Counted from the stretch's first letter, positions 11,230 to 25,170 are shown. The stretch: DNA of 64,000 bases from Symbiodinium natans (GCA_905221605.1 CAJNDS010000380.1:192001-256000); one strand, 5' to 3'. A program made the numbers and translations. Notes: generated by a model from the sequence alone, not told the origin.

Positions 11230-14200
11230 CCATCAGTCCAAAGGTATGGTCCACAGATGTCCACAGTATAGTCCCGGTTCCGCCACATGAGCAACTCCAT
11301 GGGCACACAATGGTATGCATGCAGGACTTCTACCCAAATACCGTGGGTGATGCTCTTGCGACCTCATCGTCCGCAGCTGTCTTCTGATTGACCTGGCTGG
11401 CAGGGACCGAGCTTTTGCTTGCAGGTCATGCGCTCGATAAGTAAATGGGCAGCATCTCTCATGAAACTGTTGATGAAACCGCCTACTTCAGTGAGACCTT
11501 GATGAGCTTCGGGCCCTTGACAGGTGCTTAATCATGCTTAGCACTGCTTAGCAGGCTTCGCCAGTGTTTCATGTCCGGCCTCACCAGCGGCTGTCGGGAC
11601 ATTCTCCTGAAGAGAAGAACCCAGCTGCATCATGCTTGCTCTGATAGCTGTGCCTTCAATAACGAAGCCTCTAAGCTCTATTACTGGTCGAACATCGCAT
11701 GGGATGCTTTGGGGTGGCTTGGCAGCCCTACTGCTTAGAAGCGGGTTGCTTTGAAGCAGATGATAGCAGATGTATGCAGCACACCAGAGATGTAGCACAC
11801 CTGAACGTCCTGAACCCTCGCCCCCACCTTGTTTGCATAGCCAGGGTGCCGACAAGGCTGGAAGATGCAACCTGAGAAGTCGGGAGACGCAGCCTCCACC
11901 TTACAAGATTTATCCCTTCCTAGCACGAAACTGGGTTTGGGCGGCAAGTGAAGTCGGCACTATGACAGCTCGCGGGATCTGTGGTGACTGAACTCGACAA
12001 TTCCATGGCCCGCCCTTTGAAGTTTTTCGAAGATGCTTAAGGAAAGAGATCCCTTTCTGCAGCCCAAGAGTGCGGGCCGGCGACAGTGTGTGGCTTTTTG
12101 GGGTCAGAGAAGGCGGGGGGCGTGAAGGAGTCCAGGTTTGGAACATGCAAGCGGGTGGAGTAAGTCATCGCTGCGAATCGCCCGCTAGTACGCACTCCGC
12201 CCGGTCTGCATCGATAATTGAATGAGGCAAGAGATACGGATGTCACGCGAGCCAGGATTCATAGCACCAGTATCCCCAAGTAACACCCAATACGTATATA
12301 TATATATATATAGATATATTTATATAGATTGATATCTATATATATACACATGTATACTGTATATACACGCACCAATCTTTACAAGGAACCCTCTGTAATT
12401 TCTCACTACTAGCAGAAAGTCAAAACCTTGTTTCACATATGGCACTTGCATGCACTTGCGCTGTCAAGCTTGCTGACAGGCGCGGGCCCTGAAGCTCTGC
12501 AGGTATAGGATCTTTGCCACCTGCAACACCGGAAAAAATCAAGATGCAGACGAAGGAAATCTCTGTTAAGCTTTGCAATTGCGTAACTACATTTAACTAA
12601 TTACATCCAACACGCTGTCGTTGGACTCGTTGGACTGTACAAAAGCCAGACATCGGGGCCGCGACATTAGAGCCACTCAAGGAGAGAGCTCAAAGAATGT
12701 CAAGATTTGGTCCAAATTGGTGGCTTCTGCACAAAAAGGCCCAGGCCGTTCTTCAAACGTTGCTGCTTCCGCATGATGAGGCCTGAGCCAGTGAATATCA
12801 AAAGCTGCTGGCAAGCCACTTCGTCTTCGTTGCTACGACTGATCGCGCGGTCCTATACCACTTCAGACAATATGACTATTCGAAGAATGCACCGATCTGT
12901 CCCGTTGCGCAGATGAGTGCAGTGCTAGTGTATAACTCGCAATACATCATCAAGCCTTTCATCGACAAAAGCCTGGTTGTGAGTGGGAGCGCACACTCTA
13001 GCATAATATGAGATTGTAACAAACCATTCCCTCAGTATTTGCAGACCCCTCTCATCTTGTCCTGATGCATGCAGCGTAGCTATGCTGTGTTTAAATTGCG
13101 TGAGAGACTGACGGCCAGACAGAAATGCCCACAAGAGCAGCAGAGTGACCCCACATACCTGGCACCTACCTCAAATTGCTCTCAAAGTTCTCCAGCAAGG
13201 GCCCGATCAACTTCGACCCGGGGCTCTTCTTCGGTATCGAATGCGCGTACGCCTCAGAGCGAGGCTCAAAGCTTCTTTCGATGAGCCTGGCAAGTAGCAG
13301 GAGGCTAAAGCTGACTCACCGCACCACATCAGGAATCACCTAGAGCATCTCAAAACTACGGCCAACAGTTCCTGCCGACCTCTACCTTGTTCTGTAACGC
13401 TATGTGCTGACATGACATGTCCAGAAGAGGCAGAAAGCAGAAATGTGGGCCTTTCAAGGCTTCCCGGGTGCATCGACGCCGATACACGAAAGATGAAAGT
13501 TCAGCATTGTCCACGACATCCTGCTTTTGCACAAACTCAGCCGACAAGGCATCCCAGCTGCTTCTTCACCAGTTGCACCTGACAAGCTGGCAGGCGCAGC
13601 GCGACAGTGACATATTCGGTTAGCATCATTGTGGACACGGCAAAAGGCTCCTAGCATGCTCTGTTGAGATGCTCATGAACCAGTGAACACTGAGGCTCTC
13701 AAAATCAACAACAGCAAAGTAAACCAGGCGCCACTGTGGTGCGTGCTCATCTGTTTTAGCCGCGTGCCGGAGCGTCTCGCCGAATACTCGCTTCGCATCT
13801 CGCAATCCTACGCTTACCGTTAAATCCACCCTTCTGGCCATGCCAGGTTCCCTAAGTTTGAGTCGTACACCTACACGCCCTAATCTTCCGTCAAACTGAG
13901 TTATGAAGCGAATGACCCCTCAAGAACTTCGATACCTTTTGCTAATCCTTTCCGGAAATCTGTATGTATATTCCTTGCGCAACAGCCTGCAGACACGAAT
14001 CTTGGTTATCTTCGTGAAGGCTCGTGTCCGTCCGCAATGTGTGATGCAAGGGTCTGCTAAACATCTTTGTTAGCGGCGGAGTACATGTTGCTGCAAAGTG
14101 GCATGTCTGGGTTTGCGCTACTGGTATCAGCAACGCCTTCTAACAAACCTACAGGCTTATCTGAACTAAATTCTCTGGCTCAGACAGACGCGGCAGTGCC

Positions 14201-16280
14201 TTGGTAGCTTAGCGTCTCGCGGCATCTCATGGCCAGCATGATTCTGCTGCAGAGGAAGCCTCCAGCGCTGAGCGCGTGACAGGTTTGTCCTCCGTTTTTT
14301 CGTCTGGCAGCTTGTGCCGAATCATCTCCTCTTCAAGACAAGTGCTGCCGAGCTGTGTGTAACAAAAACATGTCGAACCCAAAAAACAACACAAAGCTTC
14401 AAAGTTGGGTGTGCCATTTGGGGAGCACGCAAGCCCTAGCTGCCTCACCTCATCTGAAACTGAATGATAGCTAATTTCAGCATGCATGTTTTCGTGTTGC
14501 CGCCAAGTACGTTCTACGAAAGCCTGCAAATGACACTGCTACCAGCCCTTCCGGCCGAGGATCCTTCTGCGAGTGCAAAACCAGAGACAAGACCTTGCGA
14601 TGCAGGAGGATGGTAGCAGTCGGTTCGAAGCGCCGAGACCCTACAAGCCCCTGTATGAATTTGCGGCGTCCTATGAGACCCAGCTCCCACATCTGGATGC
14701 TGCCGACTCAGATTCGAAAATAGCAACACCCGGGTCAAGCCCATCAAAGTGCTCCAGTTTGGAATGATAGATCGATGTTGGTCACATGCGTTGTTTTCCC
14801 AGCTTCAAGAATGCTGTTGTTTGCCACTTTCGGAAGTGTTCTCGATCTTTGCAAAGCACGCGTTGCCACCACTGACGGTGCTGTTGCTGCTGCCGGTGTT
14901 GCAGCTAGTTTCACTTTTGCTGTATATCGTTTCAACTGCGATCAGATGCTTCTCTTGAGAGGAACCGGATCACAAAAATCAGCCTGTCAAAACCTTGCCA
15001 ACCCTAAATCTCCCTGAAGCCTGTTGCCAACTGTTCCCAATTCAGACACACCAGATCACACCAGGGTCCGCACCACATGCCGCAGCAGCTGCGAGCTGAA
15101 GGAGATCGCTGCCAGCTCCTGGGCTCTTCAACGGCCCTGCCCGGCTTGCCCTTCCCGAAGCTAGGCTACTTTGCAGCGAAGCTTCCATGTCTGAGGGGGC
15201 TTTGACTCCTCTCGAAGCTGGCGACCGACCTCAGCAGTCTGCCCCGACAAGTTGAAGACTTTTCTGGGAGAGTACGAGAGAATGGACTAAAGCTAAGACG
15301 CTGAGCTGTGCCAATGAGACTCATCAATCAGGTGAGGGGAGTCAAGTGAATGCACACTGGATGCAGAAGATGCCTTTTGTTGAATTCTGATAGCGAATGA
15401 TTAAGGATGATTCCGGAGATTATTACAGTGGCTCTCTTGGTCAGGTGAAGAGTGCCCTTTTGTTGATTCAGACTGTGCCTATTCCCAGAATGGTTAACTT
15501 AGTATGCATGCTATATAGACTCGGTTGAAGCAAGGACGCTCGTGGCAAACAGAATCTTGACTACGGAAAGCAATCTCAATGACTCTGCTGCCATTCAAGA
15601 TACCGCTGCTGGGGGTGGTAGAGGCGCGGCCTGCGCTGGGTTTGGCAATTGGTGTCAGTGAGTGGCGTGTCGCACTCACAGATGTATAACCTCGCGATAT
15701 GCAATGTAAGTTAGTTAAGTGTCTGTAAGAGAGAAACAGCGAGAGAGATCGACAGTCGACGGCTGTTTCGCAGCCTGCTGGGCTGCGAGTCATCCGCTTT
15801 GGCACTGGCATCTGCGGCCGAAAGAATCCTCACCGCCAGAAGCACCATCACCAGCAAGACATGCTAGAAAGCGACTGGTGAAGCTGCATTCTATCAGTGG
15901 CCTTTAAAATTAAGTTTCGAATTCCAATGAAGCCTAAGCATGCTGGTGGCTTATAGCTCGAACATTTATGAAGGCGTGCCTGTAAACGCATGCGTTTACG
16001 CGTGTGGCCGCTGCAACCACTGGCCTTGCATTACCAGGTCGCTGCACGCTTCCCGTAAATGATCCTCTTCAAGTTCCAAGGTCCTTGGCTTGGTGCAGTG
16101 ATGTGTCAAGCCCGTCGATATTTACCGGGGAACACAGGGAACTGCAGCAACATGAGTACTCGATCATTGTCATACTTGCACTCATGCATGGGCTACTTTG
16201 AGGACTTCAGAAGGCCTTATGCATGCGGGATGTGTGAAAGCATTTCAGACACCTGGCAAGACAGACTCAAAACTATCAAT
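11230..16280. other. No gene recognised
   Basis: About 5 kb with only short frames. Contains an AT dinucleotide tract at about 12294-12358. An open plus-strand stretch at about 14775-15017 is alanine- and hydrophobic-rich but has no splice or family support. Confidence 0.4.
12294..12358. repeat. TA-rich microsatellite
   Basis: Alternating TA with GATA interruptions. Confidence 0.9.
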
Positions 16281-16282
16281 AC

Positions 16283-16395
16283 CTTCTGTCGCTCTGTAAG
16301 TTCCGCCGAAACAGTTCCGAATTGCACATTTCTGATCAGCTCAAGCTCTCCGCCAGGTCCACAATGTTCAAGACTTCGCAGTCTGCTTCTTGGCT
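16283..16395 (-). CDS. Candidate coding exon, unknown protein
   Basis: Minus-strand frame reading LEHCGPGGELELIRNVQFG and ending TERQK at a GTATTG donor (16282). The left boundary is uncertain because several AG steps occur between 16370 and 16400. No family recognised. Confidence 0.3.
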
Positions 16396-16399
16396 GCAC

Positions 16400-18827
16400 A
16401 TGGCAACGTTTTTCACCTGACGCGCAAGGTGTTTTTTTGAGAAGCCTTCCGACAAAAGGTTCCAACAAGCGCCAACACCAGGATTTTACAAAAAGGGATC
16501 GATGCCGCGAACGATTGTTACACAACTTGCCATTTCTGGGCTTGTGGGTGCCGACAACTTGCAAAAGGGCTGTAGCAAAAAGCTCTGAGAAACCTGCAAA
16601 AAGCTCCAAAAGCACCCAAGTTTGGAGGGTGGACCTCTGTGAGAGCAATGGCCCAAAATGCGATCAACTTTGGACAAAAAAGTGTGGTTAGCGGCAGAAT
16701 ACTGTCTTGCGGGAGAGAGTGAGGGGGGCAATGCGGGGGGCTGTTCATCTGTGTCCCTACATATACCAGCTCAGACCCTGACCCCGCAGATATTTCCACA
16801 GGTTTCTTCTTACGGATACCGTGGCCTGTGACCATACCTGACAGCTGTAATATTGACAGAACTGCGCAATCCTTGAAGCTTGTCTTGATTGAGAACCCCA
16901 AAGCAGAGCATGTCAGAGCCGAAGTACCAGGTCCTGCTGATCAGGAACTAGCTTCTCCCAGGAGGCCAAGGCAATGCCAATCAAAGACTCTGGATACTCC
17001 TGGGCTGGAAATGTCAAGGACTGAACTAGGAGGAGCTCGACAGGATTCGTTCGCACAAAGATGATCTAAAATATCTAATGGAGTGACGAGCACCCGGCCT
17101 GCGCAAGAAGAGATTGAGCTGGCGCTTGTCAGAGCAGTCGCAGCAGGAACAGGCAGGCAAATTAGCATCTGCTGCCAACAGCATTGACATATACTTCCAG
17201 GCAGGTTGCAAGTTGTGACAGATTCGCCTCAACACCGTCGGAGAGCTCAAGGAAGCCCTACAGCGGGCTTCACAGGACACCAGCGAGCATCCAAAAATGA
17301 CTTGGAAGTGGGTTACGGTGGAGGTTCTCACATGCAATTGCTTGTCACTAATCACCCGACCACGGAGGACTGAACCGAAAACATGCTGGTAACCATCACA
17401 TTGTGTCTGTGCATGCAGGTTGCCTGGCTGCTTTGCCATGCGGGCCCTACAAAACCAGACACATCACGATGGCCAGTCCCTGGCACAAGTATGGGCGTAT
17501 GTCGTCCTACACAATGATCATCTGAACTGGCATGACTGTTACTCCACTCAGTGGGTTGCCCGAGCTCTTTTCATGCCTCCTCAGACACCTGCACAGCTCC
17601 GCCCTGTCGCAGCTCCTGGAGGACCACCTGAGGATAGTGCAAGTCCTGATTTAAGTGTTCACATGTCTTCACGCTCCGACATCTGCACGGAAGTCGCCTT
17701 ATTAAACCTTTTCGTCTATCAAGTTACTTTGCGGAAGCATGAATGGGGAATATTTGCCAATGGGGTGAGCCGTTTTCTTAACCGCGCAGCTTGTCGAAGC
17801 ATGCGCCTGTACAGTGATCAGAATCGGCTGAGTCATGTTTGATTCGGCCCGGAAGTACGAAGTAGCAATGTCACAGCATCAGCCACCTCCACGCCAAAGG
17901 GATTGCCACCAGAGCTTTCCTTGGCCATGTTGGATGCCAAACCAAATAGTGTCCCGGCCTACAAGTCTGCAACCTGCTCTCTGTCAAGGCTATGAATAAT
18001 GCACAGGCACTTTGCCGATACGGCTCAGAGGCTGTCAGGCGTTTTATCTTAGCCATAATCAGATGCCTGGAATTCGACGGCTCAGCCTCCTTTAGCTCAG
18101 CTACGAGTCTCGCGGCACCCTCGTGCAGCAAACCGAGCCAACACGACACAGAGAGAGAAATGCTGCGCTCTTGTTCTGAACCTTACACATAACTTGAATC
18201 GAGACAAGATTCAAACACGTACTGAAGCAAGTCGGGTGCCACGCCGGCGTTTGCTTGTGTGATGTGCATGACGTACTGCTCCGTCATGTCCTACACCATC
18301 TGCAGTCTTTAGACAACATCTGTCATGCGAAGCTCTTGAATCTGGGTCCACTGCAACTGTAATAGCAGCATGCAGTAATAAGATCTAGAACCAAGAGACC
18401 AACCAACAACAAAGTCTGCAGGTCACTGAGGACTGGGCACGTGAAAGATTGCTTGCTTGCACTTCGCCGTTCAGATTCCGCGAATTCTCGAACAAAGCCT
18501 GGATCGGACAAAAGAAATATTCATCAATGATGCCAGGCAGATCCCCGGGCTACTTTGCACCGAGAAGGCTCAAGTCTGTTTGCCGAATGACGCGGACTAT
18601 TGCAAAGACGGCACTTCGTTGTCGCTAAGCTGCTCTGCGAATCACAGACCAAATTCTGAAAGCTACATATCAGCACATTTATGCCAGCACCCGTCTCATA
18701 AACGACCACTTAGTATTCGCTCTTTTCTTTTCAATGCAGTGATGGTGAGCACCATCTCGACCCGAGCATGTAGAGGGGTAACAAATGCCTCAATGCATAA
18801 GTGTCAACGACTCATATCCTCATATCC
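16400..18827. other. No gene recognised
   Basis: An open minus-strand stretch at about 17026-17300 has acceptable composition but no recognisable motif. A 9 bp tandem repeat (TCATATCC type, three copies) sits at 18812-18838, just beyond the 3' end of the hydrolase gene. Confidence 0.35.
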
Positions 18828-20012
18828 TCATATCCTCAACTCACCGCAAGCATGGCCAACTGGTAGGGGTGCGAAGAATTGCTCGACCTGCTCAGCAGTC
18901 ACCTGTGATATCGTTGCTGGCTGCCACTTTGGGTTCTGGTCCTTGTCCACCAGCACAGCGCGAATGCCCTCACAGAAGTCGCTAAAGGGTGCCGGCCGCA
19001 TGAACCACTGGGACAGTCGATACTCGGCCACAAATGCCTCCTTCAAGGATACTTCCTGATGTCGGCGCATGGCCTCCAGGGAAACCTTCACAGACAAAGG
19101 GCTCTTGGACTGCAACGTTTTCAGCGCCTTGGAGGACCAGCTAGAGGAGTGGCGCTCCAGCCGCGAAACTATCTCCTCCGCACTACTCGACAGATCCCCG
19201 AAGCAGTCCTGAATTGCAGCTGCGTTGGCTTCCAAATGAGCCTTCTCCGAGCCTGGAATGGCCCCTTCGCTCACTTCATGGATCACTTTCGAGACCTCCT
19301 CAACGCCCTTCAGGCTACTCAGGCCGCTTAGGCGCTCTTCCACGAGGGGCAGTTTCTCTGAGGGGCAATAGTGTGTAGCCAGGCCAGCGTACATGCAGTC
19401 CGCCGGCCCAAGGCGCTCGCCAGTGAGACCCAGGTACATGCCAACATGGGCGCCGGAGCGCAAGCGACTCAGAGCCCACGTTGCACCAACGTCAGGGAAA
19501 AGGCCAATACCAGTTTCGGGCATTGCAAAGAGGGTCTTCTCCGTGGCAATTCGGATGGGACTGTGCAAAGAAAGGCCCACACCTCCACCCATAACAATCC
19601 CATCCCAAAGGGACACCTGAACCACGTTGTCGCGCTCCAGCAGCGTCGCTATTTGATAGTCAAGTGCATACTCCTCGGAGAAGAACTCGGCCGGATAACT
19701 TGTGCCATCAATGACTCCCTGCCGCACCTCTGCAACATCACCACCAGCACAGAGAGCTCGACCCTCACCCGCCAACAGCATGCAGCGAACTCCGGCTGGC
19801 TTGAGCTCTGCGTACTTCTGCTTTAGGTCCTTGATCATAGGAAGCGATAAGGAATTCAGCTTCTTTGGGCGCTGAAGCATTAATTTGGCCATGTGGCCTG
19901 ACAACTTCAAGCTGACCAGGGGCCCCTCTTCACCTGTGGCAAACGCTCGCCACAGTCCGAACCCATGCCTGGCTTTCTGGGTACACGGCAGTCTGGGCAG
20001 GACACGTAGCAT
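18828..20012 (-). CDS. HIBCH: 3-hydroxyisobutyryl-CoA hydrolase
   Basis: Intact 394-residue single-exon frame of the crotonase superfamily. It hydrolyses 3-hydroxyisobutyryl-CoA to 3-hydroxyisobutyrate and CoA in mitochondrial valine breakdown. Family signatures are in order: AGEGRALCAGGD (about 81-92, oxyanion-hole region), DGIVMGGGVGL (about 137-147) and MPETGIGLFPDVG (about 164-176). These distinguish it from ordinary enoyl-CoA hydratases. The length is close to that of eukaryotic homologues. The first 25 or so residues are basic and hydroxylated without acids, consistent with a mitochondrial transit peptide. The end is open to doubt: the last codons contain GGTGAGTTG, which could be a donor leading to a short final exon, although the frame stops soon after and the protein already looks full length. 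It stands alone, intronless among intron-rich neighbours. Confidence 0.9.
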   Translation of the reverse strand: MLRVLPRLPCTQKARHGFGLWRAFATGEEGPLVSLKLSGHMAKLMLQRPKKLNSLSLPMIKDLKQKYAELKPAGVRCMLLAGEGRALCAGGDVAEVRQGVIDGTSYPAEFFSEEYALDYQIATLLERDNVVQVSLWDGIVMGGGVGLSLHSPIRIATEKTLFAMPETGIGLFPDVGATWALSRLRSGAHVGMYLGLTGERLGPADCMYAGLATHYCPSEKLPLVEERLSGLSSLKGVEEVSKVIHEVSEGAIPGSEKAHLEANAAAIQDCFGDLSSSAEEIVSRLERHSSSWSSKALKTLQSKSPLSVKVSLEAMRRHQEVSLKEAFVAEYRLSQWFMRPAPFSDFCEGIRAVLVDKDQNPKWQPATISQVTAEQVEQFFAPLPVGHACGELRI

Positions 20013-21700
20013 GATAATCTGACGCTAACCGCCCTTGCTTGTGAGAGAGGTCCGTCTCAGTTTTTAGACCAATCAAAAACAAAAGGACCTGTGGGCAATA
20101 GCTGCTGCAGCAAGCTGCGTGGTACAAAAGGTATGCTGAGAAATGCTGAAAATTAGCGTTGACAGCCCAACTTTCTGCTGCCGTTCACCCCATACGCCTG
20201 TGATTGCAAGATCGTCTCCCGCGTCACCACGCAAAGGATCACCTTGGCTGCTAGCAGCAGGACCCAGCAACTTACTGCAAGTTCGACATGCTGCCGACAC
20301 ATGCACCGCGGTGAAATATGACATGACTGCATAAAACAGAGCATGACAACCATGATGTGACCACAGCATAGTGCAACTGCCTCTGAAGCCCAGTTCAATG
20401 TGACACCCAGTTGCTGGTTTCTTCCTGCTCTCGCGACGATCTATGCACAAGTTCATGAGTCCCTCCACCTTGGGATCAGGCCCAACCCTCGCACTGGGAA
20501 CTGGTTACCACAACAGCATTGCATGGTTCTGCTCATGATTGCTTCTTGAACATGCTTCCGCGATTCTACGCAATGCAAGACGTCCCCCAGCGACTAGCAT
20601 GTATTATCATCTATTTCCAGCATTTCTGGTGCTACTACTGCACGACTTCGATGGAGGTATGCCGACAGAGGTATGCAACGGCGATGTGCAAACAGCACAG
20701 CAGCTGAGGCTGGCACAAGGTTTCCGTCGTAGTCCTCAAAAAAATGCTACTAGGCGGTTCGCATCATCTCGCAAACTCTGCGTGAGTCTACCTCAAGGAT
20801 CGAACCTTGACCATGGCATCAGAACATGCGTGAGTATTGATTGCAACTCGACAAGCACCATGCGTTTAAAGCTTAAGCCGTCTGAGAGGTTGAACAAAGA
20901 GGCCGTCGTCTCGCCAAAGAACGATGTCGATCGTCGGAGATGAAGCCTTCCATAGGCGTGCAGGTAGATCAAACGAGGTAAACGACAGCCAACACGAGTG
21001 TGTTTGCAGAACACATCCCTCGCACCAACACAACGAGCACAACAAGAGCACAAACAAGCAGCAAGTTGTAGCTCGAGCTGCCATACTTGCGCCAGGCAAC
21101 AAGATGACAGTACCCTGGCTCTTCGTGGAGTGCGTTGTGAAGGCATCCACGAGCATCTTGCATAAAGCGATCACCTATGGACATCAACAAAAAGAGAGAC
21201 TCCTTCAGAGACTTCAAAACCCCCATCTTGTCCAGTACTCTCCAGTACCCTACGATCCTCTACGCCGGCATCTCTCTACCGGCATCTCTCGGCTCTGGCG
21301 GCTTCTTACAGGATGCCCACATCTTCTTGACACTCTTCTCTCCGTAGGATGGTGGTCCCATTCTTGGTAGTCCGGCACAAGGGCCGTATGTTTTCTTCAG
21401 TCTGAGGTTCTATCAGTGTCTATCAGAGAAACTGGATGGTTCGAGACTGCAAGCATGTGGCAAAAAACTCCACACACACACACACACATGTCTGGCCAGG
21501 TCGAGGCGGAAAGCGCAAGCAGCGTTCAGAACTAATATCACCTGCTTGACGCCCTAGCATCCCTATAGCCGGCCCTAGCCTGAACTCGGACTGCAGCACT
21601 CAAGAGACTCGATCGTGCACTGGTCTTGTTCTTCAAGGAACCCTCAGAGGTCGCGTCTTGGCGTGCAGTGCATCCCTCTCCACCATGGCGTTGACCACCT
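20013..21700. other. Upstream region of HIBCH, no gene recognised
   Basis: Directly upstream of the hydrolase ATG the minus strand has a T-rich stretch followed by AG steps (ACAAG, GTCAG), a plausible spliced-leader trans-splicing acceptor. A short CA microsatellite lies at about 21470-21487. No coding signal recognised. Confidence 0.35.
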
Positions 21701-21709
21701 TGGTGGATG

Positions 21710-22080
21710 TCAAAGGTATAACAAAGTGCAACACCTCGACGTGGCGCAAAACATGTAGTAATGCCAAGTAGCATTAGGCCCAAAGTAGAGCGCAGGGAAG
21801 ACCAGACGCAGGACCGGAAGCCATGCCTTCGGGAACAGGAAATGGCAAGCTTCAGAGCGACCTCCAGCAGCCACTGCGGCCATCTGCGGCCAGAGCTCCA
21901 GGAGTTCTTGGGAGGCTCCGGCTGACACGAGCATGCGACGGATGAGCTCGCGATCCGTCACCTCAGCTGCCGACGAGTGATCAGGAAGGGCTGCGGGTCT
22001 GCAACTTTCTCTTTGATGCCTGCTCTTCTGACAAGTTCGAGGTTTGGTTCCGGATCGACCGTTGGAAACCAAGCGCCCTG
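21710..22080 (-). CDS. Candidate coding exon(s), unknown protein
   Basis: Two overlapping minus-strand frames look coding. One reads EPNLELVRRAGIKEKVADPQ up to a possible GTGACG donor at 21961. The other continues past it as RELIRRMLVSAGASQELLEL then a hydrophobic FPKAWLPVLRLVFPALYF. Third-position GC is high in the second. Only one can be right across 21962-22070, or they are two exons separated by a small intron. No family recognised. Confidence 0.35.
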
Positions 22081-22099
22081 TTGCCTAGCTTGCGCCAAA

Positions 22100-25000
22100 A
22101 GGGGTCCAGATGCTGAGGCAAGGCACATGCTCTCCTGACTCGTTCCAGGCCCTGAGCACAAGGCTGGGGCGCATTGACATTGACGATCCTTATTGGCCTT
22201 CTGCTTCACAGGAGATACGCGATAGTGTGACGTAGGAACTGGCTTAAGCATGTTTCGGTTTTGAAATGGTAGTGGCCCTCCTCGTGAGCAATCTGGAACC
22301 AATAGACTTTGATGGACTTTGGAGTCTGCTCGGCAGTCTGGGAGGGAGGTGGAGAAAGGATGAAGTTTGAAGTGCCCATCAGGGCCTTGGCCTTTCAAGA
22401 ATTTTGAAGAGAACGCTGCGACTCTCTGACCCAACCCAAACCTGCTCCCTCGCCCATACGAGGAGCGTTAGCCCCGTCACCTTCTTGCCTCACCCTGCTG
22501 TCGGGTTGCGGGTCGCTGCGTGCAGCCTTCAACATCTCCGCAAATACCTGGCCAGGGAAAGAACAACTAGTGAACTAGTGCTGAACCAAATGCTTTGGGT
22601 GTTTGGAGGTTGTGAGCGGTACATTCATAATCGGAGATCGTGCTGACTTGCCGGGGTGAGGTTGTAAGTCGAAGCACCTCGAGTGAAGTAGACACATCCC
22701 CATCACCTGTTCTAGCTTGGGAAACCGCAGTTACACGCAGATCCACGTAAGACACATACCTTACACACTTTCCGAACCTTAAATACCATGCATGACTTGC
22801 GTGTAGATCCCTAACATCATCACGGAGGTTCGACTTCACAAATATTGTGACCAGTGAATTTCGAAACCCCATCCTCGGCAAAACAAGCTTACAGAGGCTT
22901 TGTAAACAACACCCTGCCCCAGAATCAGCCACGAAAAACGTTTAAACGAACTTGTGCTAAACGAACAAGATTTGTCACCCGAAGATGCCTCAATAGAATC
23001 TAAGTCCAAACATACGTCCTTGGGCAGCAAGATTTCATCAACAACCGACAAGGTTTTAAATTCAGTCAGCTGCGAGTTGAAAGGTACCTCAAATGAAAAA
23101 GCTGGGCATTTCCACAAAAACCTGGGCGATCTCTTAAGGAAGGTCGGGGGGATGGAGAGTCTGAGTTGGCTGGGCGGCTTACTAAAGAAAATGCCAGCAT
23201 GCCCGTACTAAGCATCACTTCCGGCGATTATGGACAAATGAACAGCACAGACGCGGTAGGCCACACTTTCAAAAGAAGGCAAACATTCCCGGTTGAGCAA
23301 CAAACTCGAAATCGCATTGGATTCATCGTCGTGGAAGGTGGAAGGGGGGAAGTGTCTCTTCACATCGTGTCCTGCGTTCCTTGTGGGACGGGCAAACGGG
23401 GAGGCCAGATCATGGATACTGCGGCAGGCTGCAGTTCGTCGCGCCTTTACAAGCCCCTGGTTCCTGTAGAGTTCCGCCCCGGGTCAAATTTTATTCCTGT
23501 ACATGCACTCATCCGATAGCCCGGCAAAATGGCATTCACAACGTGGAGTGTACCCCCTGTGCGCCTTAACGATATTTGTCTGGTCATGCTGTTATGCATG
23601 CCGACGAGTTTGCTTCCGCTTCTTGAACTGCACTTGCGTTTTCCAACTCAGGGAACCCTCAACCCTAATGGTTTACTCGCCAAAGGCACACTCCCACTCA
23701 ACCGCGTCTTGAACTGACCTTTCAAAGCGGCAAGCCAGCCCTCAAAAGCCACATGACATGACTTGTCTCAAATACATGCAAAACATGTCAGCGTGTAGCC
23801 CGAAAAACGGATGTATATGTCGCGGACATGCATTTCGTCCTCTGGAATGTCCTGTAAAAAACCGGTTGGGGGGGCAGTAAGAACATAACTCAGCTCATCT
23901 GATCTTAGTGGTAATTTACACTGTCATCTGCACTGAGCAGCTAATGCATTGCAGCTGGTTTGGGCCTGGGGCTGTATAGGAGTCTGGGGATGAAAAATGC
24001 AGGTACCACGCCTCCAAATTCCCTACCCCCCCTTGCCTTCGACTATCCCCCGCTCCCGACCCTCCAAAGAGCTAGCTTTCCTGGAAGTTTCGTTGCCCCG
24101 CCGCTCCGCCGCTGCCGTGGCCACGCACCCCGGTCGTGTAGTGTTAAATTCGACTTGTCGTGTTCGTTTGCGTTCTGTATGAACCATGAATGAACGTCTA
24201 CTGCATGGAGCCACAGCTCGGCTGGTACACATTTCTTAGCAAGCCGTTAAACAAGACATGAGCTTAAGATACTGCAATATGAACGGAATCATTTTCATGC
24301 AACTGTGGCGGTTGCTATAATTGTTAGTAAATTTTTAGTGTGGCACCCTGGATCGGCAGCGTGATGGATGTAGACTCACATCGACTGATCGCTTCTTTTT
24401 TTGGTTAAGTGCCTTGCACTCTCTTTTTGAAGTTTTCGGAGCCGCCGACAATTCAAAGCTGTGTGGTGAGAACTTGGATGTTAGGGCACAACAAAACTGT
24501 ACAGTCGTTTGCAAACCACAAGCATGTGAAGAACAAAATGACCTGGTGCGTTACTGAACCTCCGCCGCGGAATGGCTGCCCGGGAATGGTACATACCAGC
24601 GAGCGTTTCACCCGCAGCCATATTCTAAACGGTGCAGGCGTTCTGCAGAAAGCCCTGGTCGTCGCCTCCTGCCAACAGAGCCGCGGCACGGCCAGGGTCC
24701 CTGTAGGACTCTGGTTCTGACCTGCTTGCAGTCACACAGCTTGTTTCGTAAACGTTTCACTACAATTTTTAAGACCATTTGGGGCTTGTGGCCTGCCAGG
24801 ACGCAAAGTTGTTGCTCCAGCGCCCATGCACGGACATGAGCAGCAAGTTCCTTCCACGCAACGCATGTCATGTCATGCTGCTTAGCACATCTTAGAAGCT
24901 TGGCCCTTGGCCTGGTGCCACCTATCGGGAATGAGAGGCTCGCCTTACGCGTTGCGTGAGGCATCGTGCACGCCATACCGTATAGTGCTTGCAGGTCAAT

Positions 25001-25170
25001 GCAGCAGATGGCCGCCTAGATGAACCATGGTTTGTCTCATACTTGCTTTATTGCTTGCTTCGCCCCCTCTCGCGTCAGAGCCGTGGCATCGAGCTGAATC
25101 TTGCTCTCTCATGCAGGGGAAGTGTCCGTCTTTCCGCAGCCTGGGCCACCGTGGACGAAAACCAAACCAC
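22100..25170. other. No gene recognised
   Basis: A minus-strand stretch at about 24790-24900 (HDMTCVAWKELAAHVRAWAL) has coding-like composition and could be another exon. Otherwise nothing recognised. Confidence 0.3.

Noticed and set aside
18457-19059. Plus-strand 200-codon frame overlapping the HIBCH 3' end
   Set aside because: It is partly antisense to a clearly conserved gene and has no domain.
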